A DNA stretch of 64,000 nt, taken from contig CAMLGF010000014.1 in assembly GCA_946479515.1 (NCBI GenBank), forward strand, positions 1-64,000. Direction: 5' to 3'. Of the stretch, positions 41,559-57,222 are shown in pieces. Source of the DNA: an uncultured Pseudomonadota bacterium (GTDB lineage: Bacteria; Pseudomonadota; Gammaproteobacteria; Steroidobacterales; Steroidobacteraceae). Both the position numbers and the translations under genes were made by a program. Every line of letters begins with the position of its first letter. Within the stretch, counting starts at the first letter, position 1. The notes under the pieces are model-generated. The model was given only the letters and a program-made list of their open reading frames with translations. It had not been told where the DNA came from and made no database searches.

Positions 41559-41810
41559 ATGAAATTGAACGTTGCTCTTGCTGCCGCCATTGCGGCCCTC
41601 GCGATCGCCGGCTGCGCCAAGAAGGAAGCGGAAGCCCCGGCTGCCGACGCCGCTGCTCCGGCTGCTGACACCACTGCTCCGGCTGCCGACGCTGCTGCGG
41701 ATGCCGCCATGGACGCCGCTGCTGCTCCGGCCGACGCCGCTCCGGCCGATGCCGCTGCCGCTCCGGCCGACGCTGCTCCGGCTCCGGCCGAAGAAGCCCC
41801 GAAGCAGTAA
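41559..41810 (+). CDS. small Ala-rich lipoprotein
   Basis: This 83-residue protein has a lipoprotein signal: MKLNVALAAAIAALAIAGC, with Cys as the lipidation site. The mature part is almost only Ala, Asp, Pro and Glu, in repeats such as APADAAPADAAAAPADAAPA. It is probably an extended, disordered, acidic outer-membrane or periplasmic lipoprotein. Long open frames through this DNA on the same strand from further upstream are shadows. A strong terminator follows the gene, so it is a single-gene unit. Confidence 0.75.
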   Translation: MKLNVALAAAIAALAIAGCAKKEAEAPAADAAAPAADTTAPAADAAADAAMDAAAAPADAAPADAAAAPADAAPAPAEEAPKQ

Positions 41811-41862
41811 TCGAAAGCGTTCTTCGCTAACGATTACGCTTCGAGCCGACAGGCTCATGACG

Positions 41863-41906
41863 GCCCGGGCAGCAGGCATCCACCTCTGCCCGGGCTTTGT
41901 CTTTTC
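41863..41906 (+). terminator. rho-independent terminator
   Basis: GCCCGGGCAG (41863-41872) and CTGCCCGGGC (41885-41894) form a perfect 10-bp stem. A T-rich run (TTTGTCTTTTCT) follows. It ends the lipoprotein transcript just ahead of the acetyltransferase gene. Confidence 0.9.
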
Positions 41907-42408
41907 TGAGCCCGCTCTCGATGGGGGAAGCAATCCGTGACAGTCAGCGTCCGTGATGCGCGCGGCAACCCCGGCGACCGCCGGTGGATCGAGAGCGTGT
42001 ACCGCGACTACCTCGACGATCTCTCGCCGCTGAACACGGGCGTGTTCAGCGTGACTTCGCTGGGCGAGATCGGTTACAGCGAATCGGATCAGCTCGACCG
42101 CTGGTTCGGCGATTCTTCGGTGAACCCTCTGGTGATCCTGCGCGGCAGCGATCCGGTGGGCTTCGCAATGGTCGCGCAGGGCAGCGCCGGCCCCGGCCGC
42201 GCCCCTTGCGATTACCGCATGGCCGAATTCTTCGTCACCCGCACCGCACGCCGGCGTGGCATCGGCCGACTGGCGGTGGAGCTCATCCTGAACCGCTTCG
42301 CGGGCCGCTGGGAAATCACCGAATACCTGCGCAACCCCGTTGCCGTCGCCTTCTGGCGCCGCGTGGTCGCCAATTACACCCAGGGCCGCTACCAGGAGCG
42401 CGTGACCA

Positions 42409-44184
<1,776 letters not shown>

Positions 44185-44337
44185 GGAACTCCGGCGCGCT
44201 TGCCGGCTACTCACCAGAGTTGGCGCCGGCGTCCAGGCAAGCGCGAGCCTTGTTTACCGATTGCGAGGCCCGAGCCAGGCTAGGGGGGTGTCGGGCGTCG
44301 GCGCCAACCTCGCGCATCCCCGGCCACCTGATGGCCG

Positions 44338-46308
44338 TCACTGGATCGCGGGAATTCCCAGGTAGATGGAATCTTCCGGCGTGCCGAACTCCGAGGCGCG
44401 CGGCTTGCGCGTGGTGGGCGCGAGCCGGCCCGCGTGGAGGGCGTCGAGCTTGGCATGCGTGGCCCTGGCCGCCGCCACCAGTTCGGGATAGGGGCGGTCG
44501 GTCACGTCGATCCAGCCGATGTTGTAGTTTTCGCCGTCGCGCCGGCCCGTGGCCGGCTGGTCTATCCACTGATACCAATGGGCGCCGACGATGGCCGGAT
44601 GCGCCGCGGCGTTCTCGACGTAATAGGAGTAGGCGACGCCGCGTTCGGTCTGGTTCATGGCCTGCACCAGCCCCGGCGCGAGACCGCGCTCCGGCACGCC
44701 GAAATGGAACTCGCCGATCAGGATGGGTAGTTGGGTGATGGCGTGGCAGCGATCGATGAACTCGCGCGGCGGCGCCCAGCGGTACTTGTTCATGCTGTAC
44801 ACGTCGAAGCCCCGGGCGAGCGCGATCACGTCGTCGGGCGGCGTGCCGCCGAAGCGGATGCCCAGGTGCAGGTGATTCGGATCGTGGCGACGCACGGCGG
44901 CGTTGACCACTTCGAGATACCGTGTGAATGCCGCATGGACCAGCGCCTTGCGCGTCGCGGGCGTGTCACCGCGTGCGAGCCCGGCCCTGAAGCGCTTCTG
45001 CAGCTCGCTGCTGGGCCCGGCCAGCACCAGGTCGACGAGCTGGCTCTCGCGCGCCGGCCAGGGCGGCTCGTTGCCAATGAAGTAGCCGATCATCCACGGG
45101 TCGTCGCGGCGAGGCGCCAGTTGCTGTGCGGCCTCGCGGTCCACGCGCGCGGCGAACGCGGCCGAATACACGTCCGGCATGCCCATGATGGCTCCGTCGA
45201 CCTGCTGCCAGCCGCGCAGCGGCAGCACGTAGGGCTGGCGCATCGAGGGCACGGTGAGCGCGTCGTTGAGCGCCGCGCCGTAAGCCGTGTTCAAGCCCCA
45301 CGCGCGCATGCGGCGCGAAGTGAGCTGCGCCGAAGGGCCGCGCCAGTCGACGCCGAAGCGCTTCTGCAGATTGGCCAGGTAGAAGGAAACCGGATCGCGC
45401 AGCGGATCGCTCCCGGCGCCCGGCGATGGAATCTGCGCCGACGTCGGAATGCTCGCGAACAGCTTGGAGCGGTTCAGGATCAGGGTGCTCGGCGGCTCGG
45501 CGCCCGCGCCATTCACGCCCGCCGACCAGAAGCGGCAGCCCTGCGGATCGATCAACCACCAGCGACCCTCGATTTCCTCGACGCGGAAGAAACCGGTGGC
45601 CTTGCGCCGGGGCTCGTTCTTCGCGGGCGCGAAGCCACCGTAGCGGCACGGCGGCACCTCGGCGCGCGGCACCAGCATGCGGTTCTCCTGCGCCCACTCC
45701 CGCTGCAGCTGCGCGTACGAGGCCGCCTTGCCGGTCCACTGCGCGTGTACGTACTGGCCGAAGTCGTCGATGAGCGGCAGGCTGCCATCGAGCACCGCGT
45801 CGCCCGCATCGGTTTTCGCCAGGCTGACCTTGCGGATTTCGACGCTGGCCGCATGGGCGGGATAGCGCATGGTCACGCTGAGCGCGCGTACGTTCTTCAC
45901 CGGCGCGTGGCCGCCGGCCTCGATGTTGATCCAGTAGCTCGAGCGCGGCTGGTTCACGGTGGAGGCGAGCTCGTCGGCATCGCCCAGGCCCTGGCGATAG
46001 AAGCGCAGCGGAATCGAGGCGCGCACCCACACGCCGGCGAAGGGATGGATGCGCTTGGACACGGTGCCTTCATCGCTCACCAGGCCGAGCTCGAACCGCT
46101 GGCTGGTGGAGGATCTGAACTCCACCACCAGGAACTGGGCGTCGCTCCAGTCCGTGGGCAGCTGCGGGTCGATTTCGGCCAGTGGCCAGGTCACCGTGGT
46201 GACGTCGGCCGCGAACGAGGCCTTTTGCGGCGTCGCCAGTGCGACAACGGCCCATGAACACAAGCCTGACAGGCCCAGCAGGCCTGCAATGATTCGCCGG
46301 TCGAGCAT
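44338..46308 (-). CDS. secreted glycoside hydrolase, GH50/agarase-like TIM barrel
   Basis: This 656-residue protein starts at ATG 46308, which is preceded by GGGGGGAGC and by a signal peptide (MLDRRIIAGLLGLSGLCSWA). In-frame codons further upstream lack these features. The N-terminal part (to about 230) looks like a carbohydrate-binding beta-sandwich. The barrel carries WWLIDPQGCRFWSAGVNGAG, FYLANLQKRFGVDW, MIGYFIGNEPPW (likely acid/base Glu) and ITQLPILIGEFHFG (likely nucleophile Glu). This resembles GH50 beta-agarases and related families. No polysaccharide-utilisation partners lie next to it. Substrate uncertain. Confidence 0.65.
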   Translation of the reverse strand: MLDRRIIAGLLGLSGLCSWAVVALATPQKASFAADVTTVTWPLAEIDPQLPTDWSDAQFLVVEFRSSTSQRFELGLVSDEGTVSKRIHPFAGVWVRASIPLRFYRQGLGDADELASTVNQPRSSYWINIEAGGHAPVKNVRALSVTMRYPAHAASVEIRKVSLAKTDAGDAVLDGSLPLIDDFGQYVHAQWTGKAASYAQLQREWAQENRMLVPRAEVPPCRYGGFAPAKNEPRRKATGFFRVEEIEGRWWLIDPQGCRFWSAGVNGAGAEPPSTLILNRSKLFASIPTSAQIPSPGAGSDPLRDPVSFYLANLQKRFGVDWRGPSAQLTSRRMRAWGLNTAYGAALNDALTVPSMRQPYVLPLRGWQQVDGAIMGMPDVYSAAFAARVDREAAQQLAPRRDDPWMIGYFIGNEPPWPARESQLVDLVLAGPSSELQKRFRAGLARGDTPATRKALVHAAFTRYLEVVNAAVRRHDPNHLHLGIRFGGTPPDDVIALARGFDVYSMNKYRWAPPREFIDRCHAITQLPILIGEFHFGVPERGLAPGLVQAMNQTERGVAYSYYVENAAAHPAIVGAHWYQWIDQPATGRRDGENYNIGWIDVTDRPYPELVAAARATHAKLDALHAGRLAPTTRKPRASEFGTPEDSIYLGIPAIQ

Positions 46309-46369
46309 GCTCCCCCCAAACAGGTGAGGCGATTCTAGGGGATGCGCGCGGTGGGCGCGCGCGGACCCC

Positions 46370-47461
46370 TCAGCCGACCAGGGGCAGGGTGATGTTGAAC
46401 GTGGTGCCCACTCCCGGTTCGGAGACACAGCGGATCGTGCCACCGTGCGCATCGACAATGCCCTTGGCGATGTACAGACCCAGTCCCGTGCCAGTCTTCT
46501 GGTGTTTCTTGCTGGCCGAGTAGTAAGGATCGAAGATGTGCGGCAGATCGTCGGGCGCGATGCCCGGCCCGCTGTCGCTGATCTCGATCTGCGCGTGCTG
46601 GCCGCGCGTGCGGCTGATCACGCTGATGCTGTCACCGGGCTTGCTGAACTTGACGGCATTGCCGAGCAGATTCTGGAACAGTTGCATGAGCCGCGCGCGG
46701 TCCGCCTCGGCGCGCATCACGTCGGTGCCCGCGTCGTATTGCAGCTGCAGGCCCTTGTCGCGCGCGGGCGCCTCCTGCGCCGTCACCGCCTCGCGCAGCA
46801 CGTCGTTGACCAGCGTGGGCTTGGGGTTGATGGACAGTTTGCCGCTGCGCAGATGCACCATGTCCATGAGATCGCCGATCATGCGGTTCATGAGATCGAC
46901 ATTGCGGCGGATGCGCTCGTGCTGCTCGCGCACCTGCTCGGGAGACAGCTTGTACTTGGGATTGAGCAGCATCGAGGTCGTGGTATGCACCACGGCGAGC
47001 GGCGTGCGCATGTCGTGCGAGACGATGGCCAGCACGTCCTCGCGCGCCTGCACCGCCTGGCGCAGCGCCTCGCGCTGACGATGCAGCTCGAAGAACACCC
47101 CGGCCTTCTGCCGCAGGATCTCCGTGTTGATGGGCTTGAACAGCACGTCGACCGCGCCGGATTCATAGCCGCGGAACATGGGCAGCGGCTCGTTCGGGCT
47201 CTGCGCCGTGATGAAGATGATGGGGATGTGCTTGGAGCGCTCGGTACCGCGCATCAGCTCGGCCAGCTCGAAGCCGTCCATGGTCGGCATGCGGATGTCG
47301 AGCAGCGCCAGCGCGAAGTCGTGCACCAGCAGCAGTTCCAGCGCCTGTGGCCCGGACGTGGCCTTGTGGATCTCGCGATCCGCGCCGGCGAGCACGGCCT
47401 CGAGGGCCAACAGATTCTCCTCGACGTCGTCGACCAGCAGACACTTCACCTTATCGGTCAT
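46370..47461 (-). CDS. response-regulator/histidine-kinase hybrid (N-terminal receiver)
   Basis: This is a 363-residue cytoplasmic protein. The receiver domain (residues 5-120) has an acidic pair in LLVDDVEEN, phospho-acceptor Asp in ALLDIRMPTMDG, and Lys in VLFKPIN. A HisKA domain (IVSHDMRTPLAVVH, His around 150) and a HATPase domain (NLLGNAVKFSK, DSGPGIAPDDL, GTGLGLYIAKG) follow. A receiver placed before the kinase core usually lets another kinase steer it. It is last in a four-gene signalling operon with CheB, CheR and a larger hybrid kinase. Confidence 0.92.
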   Translation of the reverse strand: MTDKVKCLLVDDVEENLLALEAVLAGADREIHKATSGPQALELLLVHDFALALLDIRMPTMDGFELAELMRGTERSKHIPIIFITAQSPNEPLPMFRGYESGAVDVLFKPINTEILRQKAGVFFELHRQREALRQAVQAREDVLAIVSHDMRTPLAVVHTTTSMLLNPKYKLSPEQVREQHERIRRNVDLMNRMIGDLMDMVHLRSGKLSINPKPTLVNDVLREAVTAQEAPARDKGLQLQYDAGTDVMRAEADRARLMQLFQNLLGNAVKFSKPGDSISVISRTRGQHAQIEISDSGPGIAPDDLPHIFDPYYSASKKHQKTGTGLGLYIAKGIVDAHGGTIRCVSEPGVGTTFNITLPLVG

Positions 47462-48032
47462 TCCTCTCTCCGTGACTTCGCAGCAGCTGCGCGAGGGCTG
47501 CGACCTGCAACTCGACGCATTGCGGCACGACTTGCAGCGCGGCCGAGGGCATTGCGCTCATCTCCGCGCTCTCCACGGCCTGCACCACCGCCAAGCCGCC
47601 GGCATCCGCCACCGCGCGCAGCCCCTGGGCGCCGTCGGCATTGGCGCCAGAGAGCACGATGCCCAGGAGCCGCTCGCCGTAGGCCTCGGCGGCGCTCTCG
47701 AACAGCACGTCCACCGCCGGTCGCGAGAAATGCACGCGTTCATCGCGCGAGAGCGCGAAGGTGCCGCCGGCCTCCACCAGCAGATGGTAGTCGGGCTGTG
47801 CGAAATAGACGGTGCCCGGCGAGATGGGCTCCTTGTCTTCGGCCAGCTTCATGGGCGGGGATCCGGGGTGCGCGAAAATCTCGTGTAACACGTTCGGCCC
47901 TTCCGGTGGCAGGTGTATGACGACGGCGACGGCGGGAGCCAGGCGCGTGGTCAGACCGCCGAGCATCTGGCCCAGCACTTCGATGGCGCCGGCGGAGCCG
48001 CCGATCACGATGAGATCGAAGCGGCGCTTCAC
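47451..48032 (-). CDS. stand-alone CheB-type methylesterase domain
   Basis: This 193-residue protein is only the CheB catalytic domain, with no receiver. The triad residues are visible: Ser in VIGGSAGAIEVL, His in VVIHLPPEGPNVL, and Asp in VLSGANADGAQGL. CheB removes methyl groups from chemoreceptor glutamates. GTG 48032 overlaps the cheR stop (GTGA), so the open frame upstream of it is cheR shadow. It overlaps the next gene (receiver-kinase) by 11 bases. The target is unknown, as no receptor is in the window. Confidence 0.9.
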   Translation of the reverse strand: MKRRFDLIVIGGSAGAIEVLGQMLGGLTTRLAPAVAVVIHLPPEGPNVLHEIFAHPGSPPMKLAEDKEPISPGTVYFAQPDYHLLVEAGGTFALSRDERVHFSRPAVDVLFESAAEAYGERLLGIVLSGANADGAQGLRAVADAGGLAVVQAVESAEMSAMPSAALQVVPQCVELQVAALAQLLRSHGERNDR

Positions 48033-48873
48033 GTGACATTCCGCCGGTACAGGCGCTCGGCGAGCGCGAAGTCGCTGAACAGTTCCGCGGCCGTGGTGAA
48101 TCGCAGGCTTTCCTTGGACCCGAGGCCGAGGAATCCGCCGCGCACCAGGGAGTCCGCGAACAGATGCAGCGCGCGGTTTTGCAGCGCGTGATCGAAATAG
48201 ATGAGCACGTTGCGGCAGGTGATGAGATGCATCTCCGCGAACACGTTGTCGGTCGCGAGGCTGTGATCCGAAAACGTGATCTTGCGGCGCAGCGCGGCAT
48301 CCATGATCGCCAGGTCCTGGGCCGGCGGTGCCGACGCCGCTGTCTGCGTCGCGTGATAGTAGTCCGACAGTGAGGCGGTGCCGCCGGAACGCCGGTGGTT
48401 TTCCGTGAAGCCGCGCAGCCGCTGCAGCGGAAACACGCCGCTCGCCGCCAGGCGCAGGCTCTGGGCATTGATGTCGGTGGCGTAGATCACGGAGCGATCC
48501 AGCAGACCCTCCTCGTGCAGCAGGATGGCGAGCGCGTAGGCCTCCTCGCCGGTGCTGCAGCCGGCGCACCACACCTTGATGGAAGGGTAGGTCGCCAGCA
48601 CCGGCAGCACCCGGCGGCGCAGCGCGAGGAAGAACTCCGGGTCGCGGAACATGTCGCTGACCTGCACGGTGAGGTATTGCAGCAGCTGCGCGAACGATTC
48701 CGGCTCGTGCAGCACGCGCTCCTGCAAACCGGACAACGTCGACACCTGCAGGGCGTCGCAGGCCTGCGTCAGCCGGCGCTTGAGCGAGGCCATCGCGTAC
48801 GAGCGGAAATCGTAGTGGTAACGATCGAATATGGCCTCCAGCAACAGCCGCACCTCCAGATCTCCCATCACCG

Positions 48874-48877
<4 letters not shown>
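48029..48877 (-). CDS. CheR-type protein-glutamate methyltransferase
   Basis: This 282-residue protein has an N-terminal alpha-helical CheR domain (YHYDFRSYAMASLKRRL) and an S-adenosylmethionine-binding domain (VWCAGCSTGEEAYALAILL, and ITCRNVLIYFD near the end). It would methylate glutamates of a receptor or signalling partner. The GTG start at 48877 overlaps the hybrid kinase stop (GTGA); ATG 48868 is an alternative. It is paired with a CheB domain but no CheA or CheW is nearby. Confidence 0.93.
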
Positions 48878-52041
<3,164 letters not shown>

Positions 52042-52210
52042 CGGGCTCTCACCGGAAACGTAAAAGAGCCGCGAGTTTACGGGCAGAGGGTGGCCACCCT
52101 GGGGACGGTGGCCATGCCGCGTTGCCGTCAGGAAAGTCCTACAGGAAGCGACGCGATCGCGACCGCGAAGCTGCGCCTCGCTCGCGCCGGAATCGCCGTT
52201 CGGCCACTAC

Positions 52211-52972
52211 CTAGTCGTGCCGGATGATCGGCGGCGCGCCGCGGTTCACGTCCACCAGCGCGAGCATCGCGCCGACCCGCTTCGACGGTCCGTCCTCGAA
52301 TCCGTACCGAAGCGGCCCGGCTGCCGGTGTGCGGTAGGTGCCTAACAATCTATCCCACACGGGCCAGTCGCCGTAGTTGCCAGCGTGCTGCCCGAATTCG
52401 TGGTGGCGCTGGTGCGCCTCGGGCCGCTGCATGATCCATTCCAGCCAGCGCGGCGTACGGATGTTGAGATGCTGCACGAGCTCCGCAATCGCGCCGTACA
52501 GCCCGACCAGGGCGGCCGCGGCGGGATGCAGGCCGAGCACGCCCAGCAGGATGCCGATCTGCAGTGCCGTCTGCACGGCAACATCGAATGGATGCGCCAC
52601 CGCGAATCCCGCGGCGTCGACCCGGCCCGGGCTGTGATGGAGCTGATGCAGCGCGCGCCAGAGCGCGTCGAAGCGATGCTCGCTGCGGTGATACCAGTAA
52701 TAGACGAAGCTCCAGACCAGGAAGCCGGCGAGAAAGCCGCCGGCAATGCCGAGTTTCTGCCCGGGCAGCAGACTGTGCGTGGCGACCCACGCGGTAGGGA
52801 CGGCCAGCGGCAGGAACACATTGATGAGCCCGCTCACGACGAAGAACGTGATTCCCAGCGGGCGCCACCAGCGCCTGGCGGGCTGGTTCTCCCGCGGCCA
52901 GAGTGATTCCAGTGCCATGCCGGCGAGAAAGGCGGTGGCGAGAATGGGCCCAACCAGGTCCTCGATATTCAT
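52211..52972 (-). CDS. sterol-desaturase/fatty-acid-hydroxylase family membrane protein
   Basis: This 253-residue membrane di-iron protein has four to five helices. The His clusters are HRSEHR (HX3H), LHQLHHSPG (HX2HH) and EAHQRHHEFGQHAGNYGDW, giving the eight-histidine signature of the family. WDRLLGTYR is a typical ending motif. It probably hydroxylates or desaturates a lipid; the substrate is not predictable. ATG 52972 has GGGAGGTCGC just upstream; a start at 52993 is rejected. Confidence 0.88.
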   Translation of the reverse strand: MNIEDLVGPILATAFLAGMALESLWPRENQPARRWWRPLGITFFVVSGLINVFLPLAVPTAWVATHSLLPGQKLGIAGGFLAGFLVWSFVYYWYHRSEHRFDALWRALHQLHHSPGRVDAAGFAVAHPFDVAVQTALQIGILLGVLGLHPAAAALVGLYGAIAELVQHLNIRTPRWLEWIMQRPEAHQRHHEFGQHAGNYGDWPVWDRLLGTYRTPAAGPLRYGFEDGPSKRVGAMLALVDVNRGAPPIIRHD

Positions 52973-53016
52973 GCGACCTCCCGGAGTTGCCAATTCAGAC
53001 CGGGGAGCGGGCGCGC

Positions 53017-55866
<2,850 letters not shown>

Positions 55867-55972
55867 GTGTCGAGCGCCGAAATGGGCGCGGATGCCGGAA
55901 AACCAAGAAGTCTAAGCGGCGAGGGTGGTCCGGGTATAACCAGTTCCCGGACGGCGTCTGTACTGTATGAAG

Positions 55973-56542
55973 CTATCGGCCGGCCGGGCGCGTGCGAGCC
56001 GGCGAGGAGGGAACCAGGATGGCGCTGGGCTTGAGCAGCCCCGCCTGAATGGCATAGGCGGTCAACTGCGCCACGTTACGCAGGCCGAGTTTGCGCTGAA
56101 CGTTGGCGCGGTGTTTTTCCACGGTCTTGCAACTGCGCCGCATGTTCCGGGCGATGTCCGCGCTGCGCAGTCCGGCGGCGACACCCAGCAGTACCTCGCA
56201 TTCCAGCCGGGTCAGCTGTTCCCGCAAGGGACCCGGATAGTCGACCAGGTCGCGAACCAACGACACGACCTCATCCGTGGAGGCCGCGTGAGAGTCGATG
56301 CTGATGATTCTCAGTCCCGGAAAGGACGTGCGCAGCCGCGCCAGGGCGCGGCCATCCTCGGCTTCCCTGCCTTGATGATCCCAGACCAGCACACCCACCG
56401 AGGCCGGCAGCACACAGTCCTCCAGCCGGGAATACTGTCCGGCGACGCGGATCCCGCATCGCTGCGTCAGCAGAATGCTCAACAGGTCACGTGCCAGCCG
56501 CAGGGGGCTGACGATCACACCTTCCGGGATTCTACTCGGCAT
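55973..56542 (-). CDS. LuxR/NarL-type regulator with degenerate receiver
   Basis: This is a 189-residue protein. The C-terminal helix-turn-helix is clear: LTRLECEVLLGVAAGLRSAD, IARNMRRSCKTVEKHRANVQ, RKLGLRNVAQLTAYAI. The N-terminal 110 residues follow the receiver fold, but the acidic pair near the first strand is replaced by Ser-Pro (VIVSPLRLARDLL). The acceptor position reads VLVWDHQG. Phosphorylation may therefore be lost. ATG 56542 is used, since codons further upstream lie in the next gene's shadow. Its target genes are unknown; the haem operon upstream is one candidate. Confidence 0.82.
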   Translation of the reverse strand: MPSRIPEGVIVSPLRLARDLLSILLTQRCGIRVAGQYSRLEDCVLPASVGVLVWDHQGREAEDGRALARLRTSFPGLRIISIDSHAASTDEVVSLVRDLVDYPGPLREQLTRLECEVLLGVAAGLRSADIARNMRRSCKTVEKHRANVQRKLGLRNVAQLTAYAIQAGLLKPSAILVPSSPARTRPAGR

Positions 56543-56610
56543 GTCGGTGAGACGCTGACAGGGGCGCAAACCCCTCGCGGCTCGAGACCTATTTGCACGA
56601 CGCGCGGCGC

Positions 56611-57222
56611 TCAGCGGCCGATGGCTTCCAGCAGCCGGATCTGGGCCCGCCGGCCGTCGCGCCAGACTGCGAATGGCAGGGCGGGAGAGCGATCCGGCAG
56701 CGCCGCCGACAGGTGCTGCGCCGAGGCCAGATAGCGCAGCGCCTCCGGCTCGATGGCGTAGAAAGTGGTGAAGACCTCGGCATCCTCCGGGCGGCCCAGG
56801 TCCCGGGGCAGATCCCCGGCCGCGAAGGGCGGCGAGGGATCGGGATGCAACAGGATGTCCCGGCCATCCGCCACGACCAGCAGCGGCACGGGCAGGCGGG
56901 GGGTCGAGCCGCGCGCCCGCGCATCGATGGTCGACCATTCATGCAGGCAGAGCACGAGCCTGCGGGCGCCGGCCACGTTCACTTCGGCGGCGATCAGCGT
57001 GAGGTAATCGCGCGCCTGCGCGGCCAGATCGCGGCGCTCGCGTGCCAGCACCAACGGCTGGTCGGCGGTGGTGAGGCTGGTGCCCGTGCGCGGATCCAGC
57101 GTCGTGCGCGCCTCGCGCGAAATCGGCGCGCACGCCGTGCAGGCCAGGGCGATCATGACCATCAGTGCATGGGCGGTTCGCCGCGCGTGGCGCACGGTCG
57201 CGGTCAGTAGCTCATGCGCCAT
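56611..57222 (-). CDS. lipoprotein of the multihaem operon
   Basis: This 203-residue protein has a lipoprotein-type signal (HALMVMIALACTAC, with lipidation at one of the two Cys). The mature part has a mixed alpha/beta composition with VLARERRDLAAQARDYLTLI and RRLVLCLHEWSTID; no family is recognised. ATG 57222 gives a basic N-terminal region before the hydrophobic core and overlaps the end of the upstream barrel gene by 19 bases. ATG 57162 is an alternative. It is the last gene of the operon. Confidence 0.65.
   Translation of the reverse strand: MAHELLTATVRHARRTAHALMVMIALACTACAPISREARTTLDPRTGTSLTTADQPLVLARERRDLAAQARDYLTLIAAEVNVAGARRLVLCLHEWSTIDARARGSTPRLPVPLLVVADGRDILLHPDPSPPFAAGDLPRDLGRPEDAEVFTTFYAIEPEALRYLASAQHLSAALPDRSPALPFAVWRDGRRAQIRLLEAIGR

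Noticed and set aside
39630..41810. 726-codon plus-strand frame ending with the Ala-rich lipoprotein
   Set aside because: Most of it is antisense to the thioredoxin and dipeptidase genes; only the part from ATG 41559 with a lipoprotein signal is kept.
44219..44308. Inverted repeat GTTGGCGCCG/CGGCGCCAAC between convergent genes
   Set aside because: Arms are about 70 bases apart with no T tract; too weak to call a bidirectional terminator.
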